From Bryobacteraceae bacterium (GTDB lineage: Bacteria > Acidobacteriota > Terriglobia > Bryobacterales > Bryobacteraceae): a stretch of DNA of 64,000 nucleotides. Location of the stretch: contig JAWKHH010000001.1 of NCBI GenBank assembly GCA_041394945.1, positions 992,001 to 1,056,000 of the forward strand, written 5' to 3'. How positions within the stretch are numbered: position 1 is the first letter of the stretch; the number at the start of each line of letters is the position of its first letter. Made by a program: the position numbers and the translations under genes. Under the pieces are notes generated by a model. It was not told the origin of the DNA, searched no databases, and saw nothing but the letters and a program-made list of their open reading frames with translations. This document shows positions 40,531 to 49,615 of this stretch, piece after piece.

Positions 40531-41525
40531 TGCCGCCCGGGGCGGGTTTCACAATTCCAAGGCTAGAGTTCGTCGACCGTAAACCTGTTCCGGCAGAGTA
40601 CCGAATCATCCAGGGAGAGCGGGCGGCGGCGCAGTTGGCACTGAATCTGCTGGAGGCGGGCGTTCTCTCTGGCGAGGACTGGGGGTCGTCGCAGAGCGAT
40701 CCCCTGACATTCCTCCATCAAGGTCTGGAGCGCTGGCTCGATTCGAACGGCCGCGTGCAGATCCGTCAGCAGTTCTTCGTCGATGTGGTGTTGTCGACCA
40801 TGCTGGATCGCTTCTCGTATCGTTCGGCGCCTTGCGAGGAGAACCTCGCGACTGTATTCCTGACAATCGAGCCGGACTCGGCCGGGTATGTCGTTCTGGG
40901 ACCCACTCTCCGCTTACTGGACCAGGTGCATCCTCGTTTGCCCGCTACCTTCCTCCACCTGTTTCTTGGTGCCATGAACCGTTGGGCTCGGGTCTACGAC
41001 TACCGGGATGCCCTTGATCGGTTGGACCGCATTCGCGAGTGGTACGAAGGGGATCCGGAAGCGGAGCAGATGGAACTTCCTAACGTTGATGCAGCCATTC
41101 CGGAGAGTGCCCGCCGGCGACCGCTCGGATCTCGTGCGCTGGAATCCGTCCTCGAAGGTTGCCGGAGCCGACATGTCAAAGCCCTGGTGCGGAAAGCCCA
41201 GGAACTGGAGCGCGCATCTCGAAGCGCTGATCGGCCGGTTGTCTCAGACGAGCAGCGTGAGAGCCTCATGGACTGCGGGGAGCCGGTCCCGGCGTTGGTG
41301 GCCGTCTTCGAAGAGCGGGACGCAATTGAGGGAGCCTTCGATGAGGAGGCGCAGGGAATGCTTGAGGTGACGCCTGAGCCCAATCTCATCATTCCATTTG
41401 AGGGGAGACGCGTTGCCAGCGTCGCCTCGGCGTTTCATTGTCTAGCGACCCTCTGTCGAACCTTGACGCTGGCTTCGGAGTTGATTTCGCTGATGCCCGG
41501 GAACCGGCGCGGCGGCAACGAATGA
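40530..41525 (+). CDS. PRTRC system protein F
   Basis: A 331-aa protein from the ATG overlapping the previous stop. It has the PRTRC F features: an N-terminal FTIPRLEFVDRKPVP stretch, QFFVDVVLSTMLDRF near residue 87 and YVVLGPTLRLLDQVHPRLP near 120. The C-terminal half (200-331) is more variable and helical. The role is unknown. It is followed ten bases later by PRTRC B. The frame extends upstream to 40416 but the overlap with the small gene makes the TGATG start far more likely. Confidence 0.8.
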   Translation: MPPGAGFTIPRLEFVDRKPVPAEYRIIQGERAAAQLALNLLEAGVLSGEDWGSSQSDPLTFLHQGLERWLDSNGRVQIRQQFFVDVVLSTMLDRFSYRSAPCEENLATVFLTIEPDSAGYVVLGPTLRLLDQVHPRLPATFLHLFLGAMNRWARVYDYRDALDRLDRIREWYEGDPEAEQMELPNVDAAIPESARRRPLGSRALESVLEGCRSRHVKALVRKAQELERASRSADRPVVSDEQRESLMDCGEPVPALVAVFEERDAIEGAFDEEAQGMLEVTPEPNLIIPFEGRRVASVASAFHCLATLCRTLTLASELISLMPGNRRGGNE

Positions 41526-41535
41526 CGGAGGCGCA

Positions 41536-42246
41536 ATGAAACCCTATGTTGCGATCGGTGGCAGCGAGCCGCTCAGCCTCAAGGGTGCTCTGCTCTTTTA
41601 CGAGGGACGCGGGCGTGCCTTCGTAACCTGGCATGAAGCGAAACCATCTTCCCACGACGGCATAATTCTCGGCGAGGCGCATGAACTCACTACCGAATTC
41701 CTTCGAAGATTGGCTCAGGGCCTAGGAACGGAGACCTCGGCCGAGGTGCTTCCGCTGAATATGCTGGCCTGGACCGGCGACCTGTCGGTGTGGTGGACGC
41801 CGCGCGCGGCGAGGCGGATGTACTTTCGGCCCAACAGCGAGGCCCCGCCCGGCCTGAACGGGGAGATGTTCTCCCAGCCTCCATTGGTCTGGAAAGTTGC
41901 CGGGGCCGAGTTGTCGGTTCGTGCTCTGCGGAACAACCAGCGGCCGAGCGCGGACACACCGTTGATGATCGCGCCGTACTGGAATACCGACGGGGACTCC
42001 GGCGTCGTTTGCCAGGGGAGTATGCGCACGCCGGAAGCCGGCGGAGTTGCTTCGCTCGCCGCTTGGGAACAGGCGTTCTTTCAGAGCGAGTTCACGCACC
42101 AGACTGGGATAAAGAAACTCCTGGCCGCAAAACGGGGCTACTTCCAAACACTGGAAGCCCTCAAAGGGGGACGCCAACGGTTCCCGACAGAATCGCTCCA
42201 GCCAGCAGGCGAGACGCTTGCGGAGTTCATCCAGCGCAATCGGTGA
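41536..42246 (+). CDS. PRTRC system protein B
   Basis: A 236-aa protein with GGAGGCGCA before ATG. It has the PRTRC B pattern: residues GALLFYEG and AFVTWHE near the N-terminus, then LPLNMLAWTG and WWTPRAARRMYF, and WKVAGAELSVRAL in the middle. It is largely beta-stranded. The biochemical function is unknown. PRTRC A, a JAMM-type protein often found next to B, is not present here. Confidence 0.85.
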   Translation: MKPYVAIGGSEPLSLKGALLFYEGRGRAFVTWHEAKPSSHDGIILGEAHELTTEFLRRLAQGLGTETSAEVLPLNMLAWTGDLSVWWTPRAARRMYFRPNSEAPPGLNGEMFSQPPLVWKVAGAELSVRALRNNQRPSADTPLMIAPYWNTDGDSGVVCQGSMRTPEAGGVASLAAWEQAFFQSEFTHQTGIKKLLAAKRGYFQTLEALKGGRQRFPTESLQPAGETLAEFIQRNR

Positions 42247-42257
42247 GAGGGGGTGTC

Positions 42258-43097
42258 ATGCACGAACTGAGCCAAGATCTCCTCCACCGGCCCGTCCGCG
42301 TGTTGGTCGTCGGTTGCGGCGGTTCCGGAAGCGCGATCGCGGCGGGTTTGCCCTATCTGCACCAATCGATGATCGTCTCCGGTCATCCCGGCGGACTGGC
42401 CGTATCCATCATGGACGGGGACGCTATCTCGCCAGCGAACACCGTCCGCCAGCCGTTTTGCGCATCGGAGATCGGCCTCAACAAAGCCGTCGTGACGGTG
42501 AGTCGCCTGAACCTGTTCTGGGGCGTGCATTGGACTGCCGTCCCTGAGCATCTCGCGGACACCACTGACCTGGGCAACGTGGACATCGTTATCGGTTGCG
42601 TCGACACGCGGGTGGCTCGAAGGCTGATGAGCAAGAAAGTGGACGGGCTCCGAAGCAGGGTCAGCTATTGGCTCGATCTTGGCAACACAGCCGACGGCGG
42701 TCAATTCGTGCTTGGCCAGCCACTGAACGGCCGCAATCGCCGTTCCGCGAACCGCCTCCGAACGGCCGCTGAATTGTTCCCGGAGATCGTGAATCCCGAC
42801 TTGGAGGAGGAAACTGAGCCAAGCTGTAGTGCGGTCGAGGCATTGGAACGGCAGGAGCCGTTCGTCAACCAGGTTCTGGCGACACAAGCTCTTGCTCTAT
42901 TGACCCGCTTGTTTCGCTACGGGCGCATTGAGCACCACGGCGGCTTTGTGAGTGTGGCGGCGCCGCGGGCCGTTCCGGTTTCGGTGAGCCCAGCCCTGTG
43001 GCGAAGAATGCGTCATCGGGGCTCAAAGCTGCGGATCGGGGCTGGAAGCTCAACGGTCGTGGGATGTCCCACAAGCGGCACGTCATCGGAAACGTAG
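42258..43097 (+). CDS. PRTRC ThiF-like (E1-type) protein, altered C-terminus
   Basis: A 279-aa member of the E1/ThiF adenylating family. The nucleotide-binding loop is VLVVGCGGSGSAIAAGL at about 15-31, with the conserved IMDGD strand end near 55, and the Asp-rich IGCVDTRVARRLM at about 113-125. ThiF enzymes adenylate a C-terminal Gly of ubiquitin-like or sulphur-carrier proteins. In PRTRC the partner is unknown, and protein A (a JAMM peptidase) is missing here. The last about 28 codons (43013 onward) overlap an opposing gene and look like read-through, so the real C-terminus was probably altered when that gene was inserted. Confidence 0.82.
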   Translation: MHELSQDLLHRPVRVLVVGCGGSGSAIAAGLPYLHQSMIVSGHPGGLAVSIMDGDAISPANTVRQPFCASEIGLNKAVVTVSRLNLFWGVHWTAVPEHLADTTDLGNVDIVIGCVDTRVARRLMSKKVDGLRSRVSYWLDLGNTADGGQFVLGQPLNGRNRRSANRLRTAAELFPEIVNPDLEEETEPSCSAVEALERQEPFVNQVLATQALALLTRLFRYGRIEHHGGFVSVAAPRAVPVSVSPALWRRMRHRGSKLRIGAGSSTVVGCPTSGTSSET

Positions 43098-43201
43098 CCT
43101 CGCCGGGAATCCTCCTCCAGCACTATCCACAGGCCCTGAGGATGTTCATCTAGAATTGTTGCCTCCAGTGCCTCCGAAAGCGGCATCAGGTTCGCGGCCA
43201 T
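43013..43201 (-). CDS. Small hypothetical protein beside the J-domain-like gene
   Basis: A 62-aa acidic protein with GGGAGAG before ATG 43201. It is 14 bp downstream of the J-domain-like gene on the same strand and overlaps the ThiF gene tail by 85 bp. It reads as a small beta-rich domain (ATILDEH, GLWIVLEED, RGYVSDDVP). A TTG six bases upstream could be the start instead. No family recognised. Confidence 0.5.
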   Translation of the reverse strand: MAANLMPLSEALEATILDEHPQGLWIVLEEDSRRGYVSDDVPLVGHPTTVELPAPIRSFEPR

Positions 43202-43215
43202 CTTCAACTCTCCCT

Positions 43216-44676
43216 TCAGCCATCGACAGCGTCTAAGTAGCTAACTTGCTCGCCGGCGAGCTTGAGAACATCGGCGAGCCATCGCTTCTTCTTTTTGCCA
43301 CGGACCACTCTACCGACAAAGCCAAGTTCGGAAGCCACATTGCCGGCGTTCTGCCGGATCTCATTGCGGGAAGTCCGCTCGTATACGCGCAAGAAGGTCT
43401 CCCGGTCACTGGGCGAGGCGAATACGTAGGTCGGGTGACCCGGCATCGGGACTTCAGAGATGATGGCGCCGGGCAGCACGAACAAGAACTCCTCGCGAAA
43501 GAGGAACCACGTTACTGCGCGCTTTCGGAGTTGGGCGAAGTAGTATTCCTCGAAGTCCGGCTTCCAACAGAGGTACTCAGGCCGCAACTCAGAAGGCGCA
43601 CCTAGCCGGTCCAGCCATGACTGGACATCAGACGCGTCAAGCGGTTGCCGCTGTGCCTGTTCCCGAACACGACGGACGAACTCCGAGTGGCATCCCAGGA
43701 GCTCGTGAATACAACGGGCGCGCTCTATATCGGACTGCAGGGTTTCCGGAGCAGCAACCGAGACTCGCGACGGCAAGGCCGTCAACCAGGAACGAACTGC
43801 CCATTCCCCTCTGGCATATTGATATCGAGCCGAGTTGACGAACGTGGCGTCCACCTCAAGGACAGAGCGTAGCCAGTGCTTCCAGTTGTTCCAGGAAGTG
43901 TCCCACCGGAAGCCACTTAGCAAGCCCGAATCTAGCCAGACCTCCAGCTTCCGGCGGGGATCCAGGTACCCGAGCCGGTCCGGTAAGAATTCGAAAGAGC
44001 GGAGCCGGATCTTCAGCCTTCTACGACTCGTGGTGGGCTTATAGGAGAGGATCGCTTTCGCAAAGAACGTAGATCCGTCTTTCGACAAGTCACCGGCGAC
44101 GAGGATGTCCCCCTCGCCGCCATAAGGGAACGGCAGCATTGCCATGTCGTCGGCGAGGAAGGAGTCGTAGCAAGCACGCAGATCATGATTCGCAAGAATG
44201 TTGAACGCTCTCTCGCAGCCTCGCCTAAGGGCCTCATCCTCAGCAACCGCTGTTTCGGCAGTGCGCATTCGCCAGGCAAACCGAAGGCTGGAAGGGGAGC
44301 AGTCGGGGTTGACTCCGAGGATTGAGTACAGCGTCTCGCTTCGCCCTAGCCTAGACCTGTAGAAGTAGCGGGCCAACGCCTCTCCATCGATAACGATGCT
44401 TCTTAGAGCCGAGCCATCATCCAGGTGTGCTCGGACGAACCAACTACCGCCGGAACCTTCCTTCGGGCGTGTGACCAAGCGCACTCTGGCATGGAGAAGA
44501 TCGTCACTTTGCTTCTGGCCCGAGCGAATCAGAAGCGGAGATCCCGAGCGTTCGCCGATTCTTAAACAACGATCGCCGGTGCGTACGAACCTCCTGACAA
44601 CGGAAGGAGGCTCCTGCGTTTTCATCTCCCGCAGGTCACTCACCGTCGGAAGGCTGGAGTCGCTGAGTTGAGGCAC
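43216..44676 (-). CDS. Protein with degenerate J-domain-like region
   Basis: A 486-aa protein. Residues 115-172 resemble a DnaJ J-domain: YSILGVNPDCSPSSLRFAWR for helices I and II, then AFNILANHDLRACYDSF for helices III and IV. But the HPD loop that stimulates Hsp70 ATPase is absent, so Hsp70 activation is unlikely. The rest (180-486), including WNNWKHWLRSVL and an aromatic-rich FEEYYFAQLRKR stretch, is unfamiliar. The start is GTG 44676; an ATG at 44625 with GGGAG adjacent is an alternative. It stands between the truncated PRTRC cassette and the chromosomal receptor operon, so it may mark the element's right side. Confidence 0.55.
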   Translation of the reverse strand: MPQLSDSSLPTVSDLREMKTQEPPSVVRRFVRTGDRCLRIGERSGSPLLIRSGQKQSDDLLHARVRLVTRPKEGSGGSWFVRAHLDDGSALRSIVIDGEALARYFYRSRLGRSETLYSILGVNPDCSPSSLRFAWRMRTAETAVAEDEALRRGCERAFNILANHDLRACYDSFLADDMAMLPFPYGGEGDILVAGDLSKDGSTFFAKAILSYKPTTSRRRLKIRLRSFEFLPDRLGYLDPRRKLEVWLDSGLLSGFRWDTSWNNWKHWLRSVLEVDATFVNSARYQYARGEWAVRSWLTALPSRVSVAAPETLQSDIERARCIHELLGCHSEFVRRVREQAQRQPLDASDVQSWLDRLGAPSELRPEYLCWKPDFEEYYFAQLRKRAVTWFLFREEFLFVLPGAIISEVPMPGHPTYVFASPSDRETFLRVYERTSRNEIRQNAGNVASELGFVGRVVRGKKKKRWLADVLKLAGEQVSYLDAVDG

Positions 44677-44906
44677 CTGTGGTCAGAGTAGTTGGCGATC
44701 GCTGAGACACCAAACGAGATTGAACAGGGGAATCGGAACAGAACTCGCTCGATCCTTTGGTCACTGGTCGCCCTACCTCTCCTGAGGCGGACAGGTAGTC
44801 ATGAGCGATGCTCTGCGAATTTCGAGCAATAACCAACTACGAGCCACCTGATTCATGCCTCGGCGAACCTAATTTTGCGGCACGCATTGGTACCCACCAG
44901 TTCCCT

Positions 44907-47450
44907 TCAAAACTGGTACCGGCAACCGATCTGGAGGCGGCGGGGCGGCTGTGAACCGACAGCCTGGCCGTAAAACGGGGAGGTGAGTGCGCCAACGAAG
45001 TTCTGGTAGTTCACGTGGTTCAGTATATTGAATGCGTCGACTGAAACCGTGAAGCTTGGGCTCTTGTCCTTCCTCGCGGGGCGAAGTCGAAAGTCGCGAT
45101 ACCAGCGCAAGTCAATGACCGCGGCGCCGGGGCCGAGACCCGTGTTTCGTGTTACACCCGCCGGGCGATCCAGGGCCATGCCATCCCGGTTGTCGTCCCG
45201 GCCCGTGGTGATGTTGAAGGGGATACCCGAAAGCAGCGAGACCGACAAGCCGAAATTGGCCCAGTGGTGCAAGGACGCTGTTCCGAGGAAGTTGAACTGG
45301 TGTCTCCGGTCGGTGTCGGCCCGTCCCCATTCGCCTGCTGGAGAGAAGCTATTCGCCGGATACCAATTCACTCCTCCCGTGTCGGTTCTCGTCCGGCCAA
45401 ACACATACTGAGCCATACCCGTGACGCGAGGGGCGATTTCGCCGCGCAAGGTTACTTCGAGCGCATTCGCCTCGACACGTCCGGCCGACTCAATTTCCCG
45501 GAGGACGTTGACCGATAGATCCGGCCGGGACGCGAAGCCAGGAGGCAAGGGGGCGTTGGCGTCCCGCGAGCGCAGTTGTTGAACTCCGCGAGTGCCAACG
45601 TAGTTCACAGCAAGCGTGGTCTTCTTCGCCAGTTGCCGCTCCATGCCGAAACTGAATTGCATTGTGTTCGGGAGTTGGACGCCGCGTTCCAGTTGATGGA
45701 TGCTGGTGGGAAACGCCAGCAGGGACGAATCGCTCAGGTCTGGCGGAAGCTGAGATCCATTGAGGACATAGCGGCGCAACTGGGTTCCGTTGAAGCGGAG
45801 AATGTCGAAGACCGGGCCTGGGCCGGAGCGGTCGAAGAAGAAGCCTGCGCCAGTCCGGATGACTGTCTTCCGCGATTTGCCAGGCGCATAGGCGATGGCC
45901 ACTCGGGGCGCGAAGTTGTTTCCATCGCCGAAGTTGTTTTGCCAGTCGTAGCGCAGACCCGTCGCCAGTGAGAGGTTGGGGCGCAGTTGCCATTCGTCCT
46001 GAAGAAAGCCGCCCACATTCTTCTCGATGAACACGACGCGCGGGTCTCCTCGCTGGAGCACGGCTGCGAACGGCCGGTTAGCGGACAGATCGCCCAGCGA
46101 AGCGAACGAGAGCGTTCCGATCTGGTTGGTGCGGTCGGAGAGGCCGCGCCGGCTCCAGTCGGGAACATTGAAGCCGTACTTGAGCGTGTGCTGGCGGGTT
46201 GTTTGCGTCACCAGCCAGGTGATCGAGGTGTGAAATTCCGTTGACAACCTGTCGACCTGTGCACCGCCGCCGGTGAATGCATCTGTCACAACGAGCTTCG
46301 CCGCGGCGAGATTGCTGTTCGTTGGAGACCAGTATCGGCCTACCAGTATGCGGAACTGCGACAGCAGCTTCGTGGTGAGCACAGCCCGATGGTTGAAGAT
46401 GAGCTCGTCCTCGCGGAAGCGAGACTGTGCGCCGGCTTCGGCCAGTGTGGTGCCGCCTACTCCGATGTTGTTCTGCCAGCGATCCTGAAAGTTGTACTGC
46501 ACAAACAGAGCCTGGTTCTCGTCGAGTTGGTGGCTGATGCGCAAGGATGCGACGGTGTTCACCTGAGGCGTGGGCACGTTCTCATTGATGGGGCCCTGAA
46601 GGCCCTGGGCAAACACAACGGCTACTAGATCCTCCTTCTCGCGAGCCGCGGAAAACAGAAACGATGTGCTCTTGCTCTTGCCCACCGGACCAAACAGACT
46701 CCCTTCAAAGATCCGGCGCTCCTCCTGCGGACGTTCCGTCGCGAAAGCGTCGCGTGCATTGAGGTGATAGTCGCGAAATAGGAAGTTGAATGTGCCGTGG
46801 TAGGCGTCGGCGGAGGATTTGGTGATCACCTCAATGCGACGGCGGCTCCATCGTGGATACTCGACCGTGTACGGGTTGTTATTGATGCGGATCTCTTGGA
46901 TGGCTGAAGCCGTGACGCCGACATTCCGCATCTCCATTCCGTCCACAACAATGGACGTCCCCGCGCCACCTGGCGTGCCGGGATCGAGAAAGCGGCCGAG
47001 GGCGGAAAGGTAGTTCATATCCAAGAACGGAAGATTGTCGAGCATGGTTCGCTCGACCGAAATCGTGTCCACGTTGCCGCTCGCTTGCGGCGAGACGGTC
47101 TTCTCCTGTTCCGGCACATCCAGTTGCTCTTTGAGGCTCGCGAGCGTCAAACGAATCATGAGCGGCTGCGGGCTGCGGGTGCCGGCCCTCACTCTCCGCA
47201 CGACCGGGTCGAACCCGGGGAAGGCGGCGTGGATCTCATAGTTACCGGGAACCACCTGCCCAAAGCGGAACTGCCCGGCGGCATCGGTTGTGGTCTCCAC
47301 TTCGGCATCAGCCGCCTTCAGCAGCACCCGGACTGAGGGTACGGGGGAGTTCGAGGGGTCGACGATCGTTCCGGTGATGGCCACGGTGGGAACACCCGTT
47401 TGGCCGGCCAGCGCCATTCCCAACAGGAAGCTCAGTAGGAGGAGTTTCAT
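44907..47450 (-). CDS. TonB-type outer-membrane receptor with regulatory-like N-terminal domain
   Basis: An 847-aa exported protein. A signal peptide (about 1-16) leads to a carboxypeptidase-regulatory-like beta-sandwich at about 23-105 (ITGTIVDPSNSPVPSVRVLLK). A plug-like region (about 125-225) then contains VERTMLDNLPFLD and SIVVDGMEM. The rest forms a beta-barrel ending in an aromatic residue (CRYQF), as required for outer-membrane assembly. Large receptors of this Oar-like type are abundant in Acidobacteriota. It overlaps the histidine kinase stop by ATGA, so the receptor and two-component system are co-translated. The ligand is unknown. Confidence 0.83.
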   Translation of the reverse strand: MKLLLLSFLLGMALAGQTGVPTVAITGTIVDPSNSPVPSVRVLLKAADAEVETTTDAAGQFRFGQVVPGNYEIHAAFPGFDPVVRRVRAGTRSPQPLMIRLTLASLKEQLDVPEQEKTVSPQASGNVDTISVERTMLDNLPFLDMNYLSALGRFLDPGTPGGAGTSIVVDGMEMRNVGVTASAIQEIRINNNPYTVEYPRWSRRRIEVITKSSADAYHGTFNFLFRDYHLNARDAFATERPQEERRIFEGSLFGPVGKSKSTSFLFSAAREKEDLVAVVFAQGLQGPINENVPTPQVNTVASLRISHQLDENQALFVQYNFQDRWQNNIGVGGTTLAEAGAQSRFREDELIFNHRAVLTTKLLSQFRILVGRYWSPTNSNLAAAKLVVTDAFTGGGAQVDRLSTEFHTSITWLVTQTTRQHTLKYGFNVPDWSRRGLSDRTNQIGTLSFASLGDLSANRPFAAVLQRGDPRVVFIEKNVGGFLQDEWQLRPNLSLATGLRYDWQNNFGDGNNFAPRVAIAYAPGKSRKTVIRTGAGFFFDRSGPGPVFDILRFNGTQLRRYVLNGSQLPPDLSDSSLLAFPTSIHQLERGVQLPNTMQFSFGMERQLAKKTTLAVNYVGTRGVQQLRSRDANAPLPPGFASRPDLSVNVLREIESAGRVEANALEVTLRGEIAPRVTGMAQYVFGRTRTDTGGVNWYPANSFSPAGEWGRADTDRRHQFNFLGTASLHHWANFGLSVSLLSGIPFNITTGRDDNRDGMALDRPAGVTRNTGLGPGAAVIDLRWYRDFRLRPARKDKSPSFTVSVDAFNILNHVNYQNFVGALTSPFYGQAVGSQPPRRLQIGCRYQF

Positions 47451-48844
47451 ACACGCACCTTCGGCAGCGACACCCTGAAGGTGCTGCCGTTATCGACAGC
47501 GCTCTCGACTTCCATGAAACCTCCGTGGGCATCCACGATCCATTTGGCGAGTGACAGGCCGAGTCCGGCCCCTCCGGAATCGCGGTTACGCGACTTATCG
47601 GACCGGTAGAAGCGCTCAAAGATGTGGGGCAGGTCCTGCTGACTAATTCCACCGCCTGAGTCGCGGACCTCGACCGTGACCCTTTCCGGATGCTGGTTGA
47701 TCCCCACTTGAATCTGCCCGCCTGGCGGCGTGTACTTCACGGCATTGTCCAGCAGAATGAAAAAGAGGCGGCGCAACGTACCGCGATCGCCGCTGATGGG
47801 AGCGATTGCCTCTGGCGCCTGGCAAGCAAGCGTGATTCCCTTCTGCTGTGCGAGTTTTTCCGCTTGCCCTGAGACTTCCAGGACCAGCGAGGCGAGATCG
47901 ACCGGGGCTCGATCCAGAGTCTCCTTGCCGGCATCAGCGCGGGCGAGGGTGAGCAGATTCTCGATTAAGCCGGTCGTGCGCACCGATTCGGCGTGCACCT
48001 CGTCCAACGCTTCACGGTATTCGGCATCGGAGCGGTGCTTGCGGAGTGCAATCTCTGAAGTCGTGCGGATCAACGCGATGGGCGTTCGCAACTCATGCGA
48101 CGCATCCGCCGTGAACTGCGTCACGCGGTGAAACGCTCCTTCGATGCGGTCCAGCATTTGGTTCAACGTCTCAGACAAGCGCTGTAGTTCATCCTCGGTA
48201 TTCGGTACGGGCAAACGCTTCCCCAAGTTCTGTTCGCCGATCGAGCGAGCTGTCGCCGTAACCTGATCGACCGGCTGAAGAGCGCGCCGGCTCATCCACC
48301 ACCCGCCGGCCGTTGCGGCCAGCAACACAACGGGAACCAGCAGGATCAGCGCCCACTTGAATCCCGTCAGGCCTTCGACCAGTTCGTGCGTGGGGGCCGC
48401 GACTTGGATCGTGTACGGCTTGCCAAGAACGGTCACGCTGCGCGAGAGGAATCGCAGACTTGTTCCAGCGACTTGCCGGTCCTCCACGAGGCCTTTCGCG
48501 GGTACAGTTGCGGGCAAATGAATGGGCACCGCGTCGTTCTCGAGTGATGCCGAGCGATAGAGCCAGACTCCCGTGGCATCGCACACCTGAAAGAGATCGC
48601 CGCCCGGCCCAAGGACCGAATGCTCCTTGAACTCGTCGCGGATCTCCTCAACGGAGAGCGCGCCGATCTGATTCTCCATGAAGCGGCGTACTCCTTCGAC
48701 TCGATCCGCAAGAGTTTCGTCGACCGCATGGAAAAGAATCTCGCGAACCGCGAACCACGTGAACACCCCGAAGATGGCCAACGCCAACGCCAGCACTGTC
48801 GAGTACCACGCCGTGAGCCGGAATCGAATGGACCGCGGATTCAT
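47447..48844 (-). CDS. Two-component sensor histidine kinase
   Basis: A 465-aa membrane kinase. Two membrane segments (about 12-34 and 162-180) enclose a periplasmic domain. A HAMP domain follows (about 181-235). The dimerisation helix contains the phosphorylated His250 in ADASHELRTP. The ATPase part has an N box (LLDNAVKYTPPGG near 375), a G1-like DSGGGI and a GGAGLGLSLAKWIVDAHGG G2. The order of this operon (regulator, kinase, receptor) and the overlap with both neighbours indicate co-expression. CusS/QseC-type kinases have this layout; the signal is unknown. Confidence 0.95.
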   Translation of the reverse strand: MNPRSIRFRLTAWYSTVLALALAIFGVFTWFAVREILFHAVDETLADRVEGVRRFMENQIGALSVEEIRDEFKEHSVLGPGGDLFQVCDATGVWLYRSASLENDAVPIHLPATVPAKGLVEDRQVAGTSLRFLSRSVTVLGKPYTIQVAAPTHELVEGLTGFKWALILLVPVVLLAATAGGWWMSRRALQPVDQVTATARSIGEQNLGKRLPVPNTEDELQRLSETLNQMLDRIEGAFHRVTQFTADASHELRTPIALIRTTSEIALRKHRSDAEYREALDEVHAESVRTTGLIENLLTLARADAGKETLDRAPVDLASLVLEVSGQAEKLAQQKGITLACQAPEAIAPISGDRGTLRRLFFILLDNAVKYTPPGGQIQVGINQHPERVTVEVRDSGGGISQQDLPHIFERFYRSDKSRNRDSGGAGLGLSLAKWIVDAHGGFMEVESAVDNGSTFRVSLPKVRV

Positions 48845-49521
48845 TCGGGTGCCTCCTCCCGGATCGCGTAGCCGATGCCGCGGACCGTCTGGATCAACCT
48901 CGGCCCCTCCTTACCTTCCAGCTTCGTACGCAGAAGCCGGATAAAGGCGTCGAGCGTGTTGCTCTCGATGTCGCGGTCGTAGCCCCAGACGGCTTCAATC
49001 AGGGTTGCTCGCGGGACCACCTGTCCGGCCCGCCGCATCAGGAACTCGAGGAGATGAAACTCGGTCCTGGTAAGCGTGATCCGCTCGTCGCCGTGGTACA
49101 CCTCGTGTGCGGCAGGGTCGAGCCGCAGTTCTCCGATTTGAAGTTGTGCCGAAAGAGTAGCCGGGCCTCGGCGCAAAAGCGACCGGATGCGCGCCAGCAA
49201 AACTTCGAAGGAAAACGGCTTGGTCAGGTAGTCGTCCGCACCCAGGTCAAGCCCGCGGACGATGTCCGGCGTTGCGTCACGGGCAGTGAGCATTAGGATT
49301 GGCGTCCTGAGGCCCTCGCTCCGAAGGCGCCGCGCGACCGAGAAACCGTCGATTCCCGGCAGCATTACGTCAAGAAGGATCAAGTCAAACTGGGCCGATT
49401 GAGCCATCGCCAACCCAGAGGGGCCGTCTTCGGCCACGGTGACTACATAGCCCTCCTCGGACAAGCCCTTCTTCAGCAGGCTCGCCATCCGGGACTCATC
49501 TTCCACGACCAGCAGACGCAT
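48841..49521 (-). CDS. OmpR/PhoB-type response regulator
   Basis: A 226-aa regulator. The receiver domain has the acidic pocket (ED 7-8), phosphoacceptor Asp51 in LILLDVMLPGIDG, the conserved Thr of ILMLTA and Lys of DDYLTKPF. The C-terminal winged helix (about 130-222) has GVEVR-type strands and LEFLMRRAGQVVPRATLIEAVWG. It binds tandem direct repeats 11 bp apart in most family members. Such repeats lie immediately upstream (49549-49595). It overlaps the kinase start by ATGA. Confidence 0.95.
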   Translation of the reverse strand: MRLLVVEDESRMASLLKKGLSEEGYVVTVAEDGPSGLAMAQSAQFDLILLDVMLPGIDGFSVARRLRSEGLRTPILMLTARDATPDIVRGLDLGADDYLTKPFSFEVLLARIRSLLRRGPATLSAQLQIGELRLDPAAHEVYHGDERITLTRTEFHLLEFLMRRAGQVVPRATLIEAVWGYDRDIESNTLDAFIRLLRTKLEGKEGPRLIQTVRGIGYAIREEAPE

Positions 49522-49548
49522 GTGATCTGTACTTAGGCTACCGGCTCA

Positions 49549-49595
49549 ACCTGAAAGTCTTCTGAAGAGCCCAGTCTTTCAGGTAATCTTCAGGT
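49549..49595. promoter_or_regulatory. Tandem-repeat response-regulator sites between divergent operons
   Basis: CTGAA occurs at 49551 and again at 49562 (11-bp offset). TTCAGGT occurs at 49578 and 49589 (also 11 bp). The two pairs face each other, so that ACCTGAAAG (49549-49557) and CTTTCAGGT (49576-49584) form a perfect nine-base inverted repeat. OmpR-family regulators bind such 11-bp-phased direct repeats. The regulator encoded at 48841-49521 begins 28 bp to the left, and the ethylbenzene-dehydrogenase-like gene 21 bp to the right. Confidence 0.65.
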
Positions 49596-49615
49596 TGCCA
49601 TTGCACAATCGCGTT

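Noticed and set aside
44690..44906. Possible tRNA or attachment site at the element's right side
   Set aside because: No cloverleaf, no TTCGANNC arm and no direct repeat with the left side could be found by eye.
44896..44917. Inverted repeat ACCAGTT/AACTGGT at the receptor gene end
   Set aside because: A seven-base stem around the stop codon without a T-run in the direction of transcription; too weak to call a terminator.
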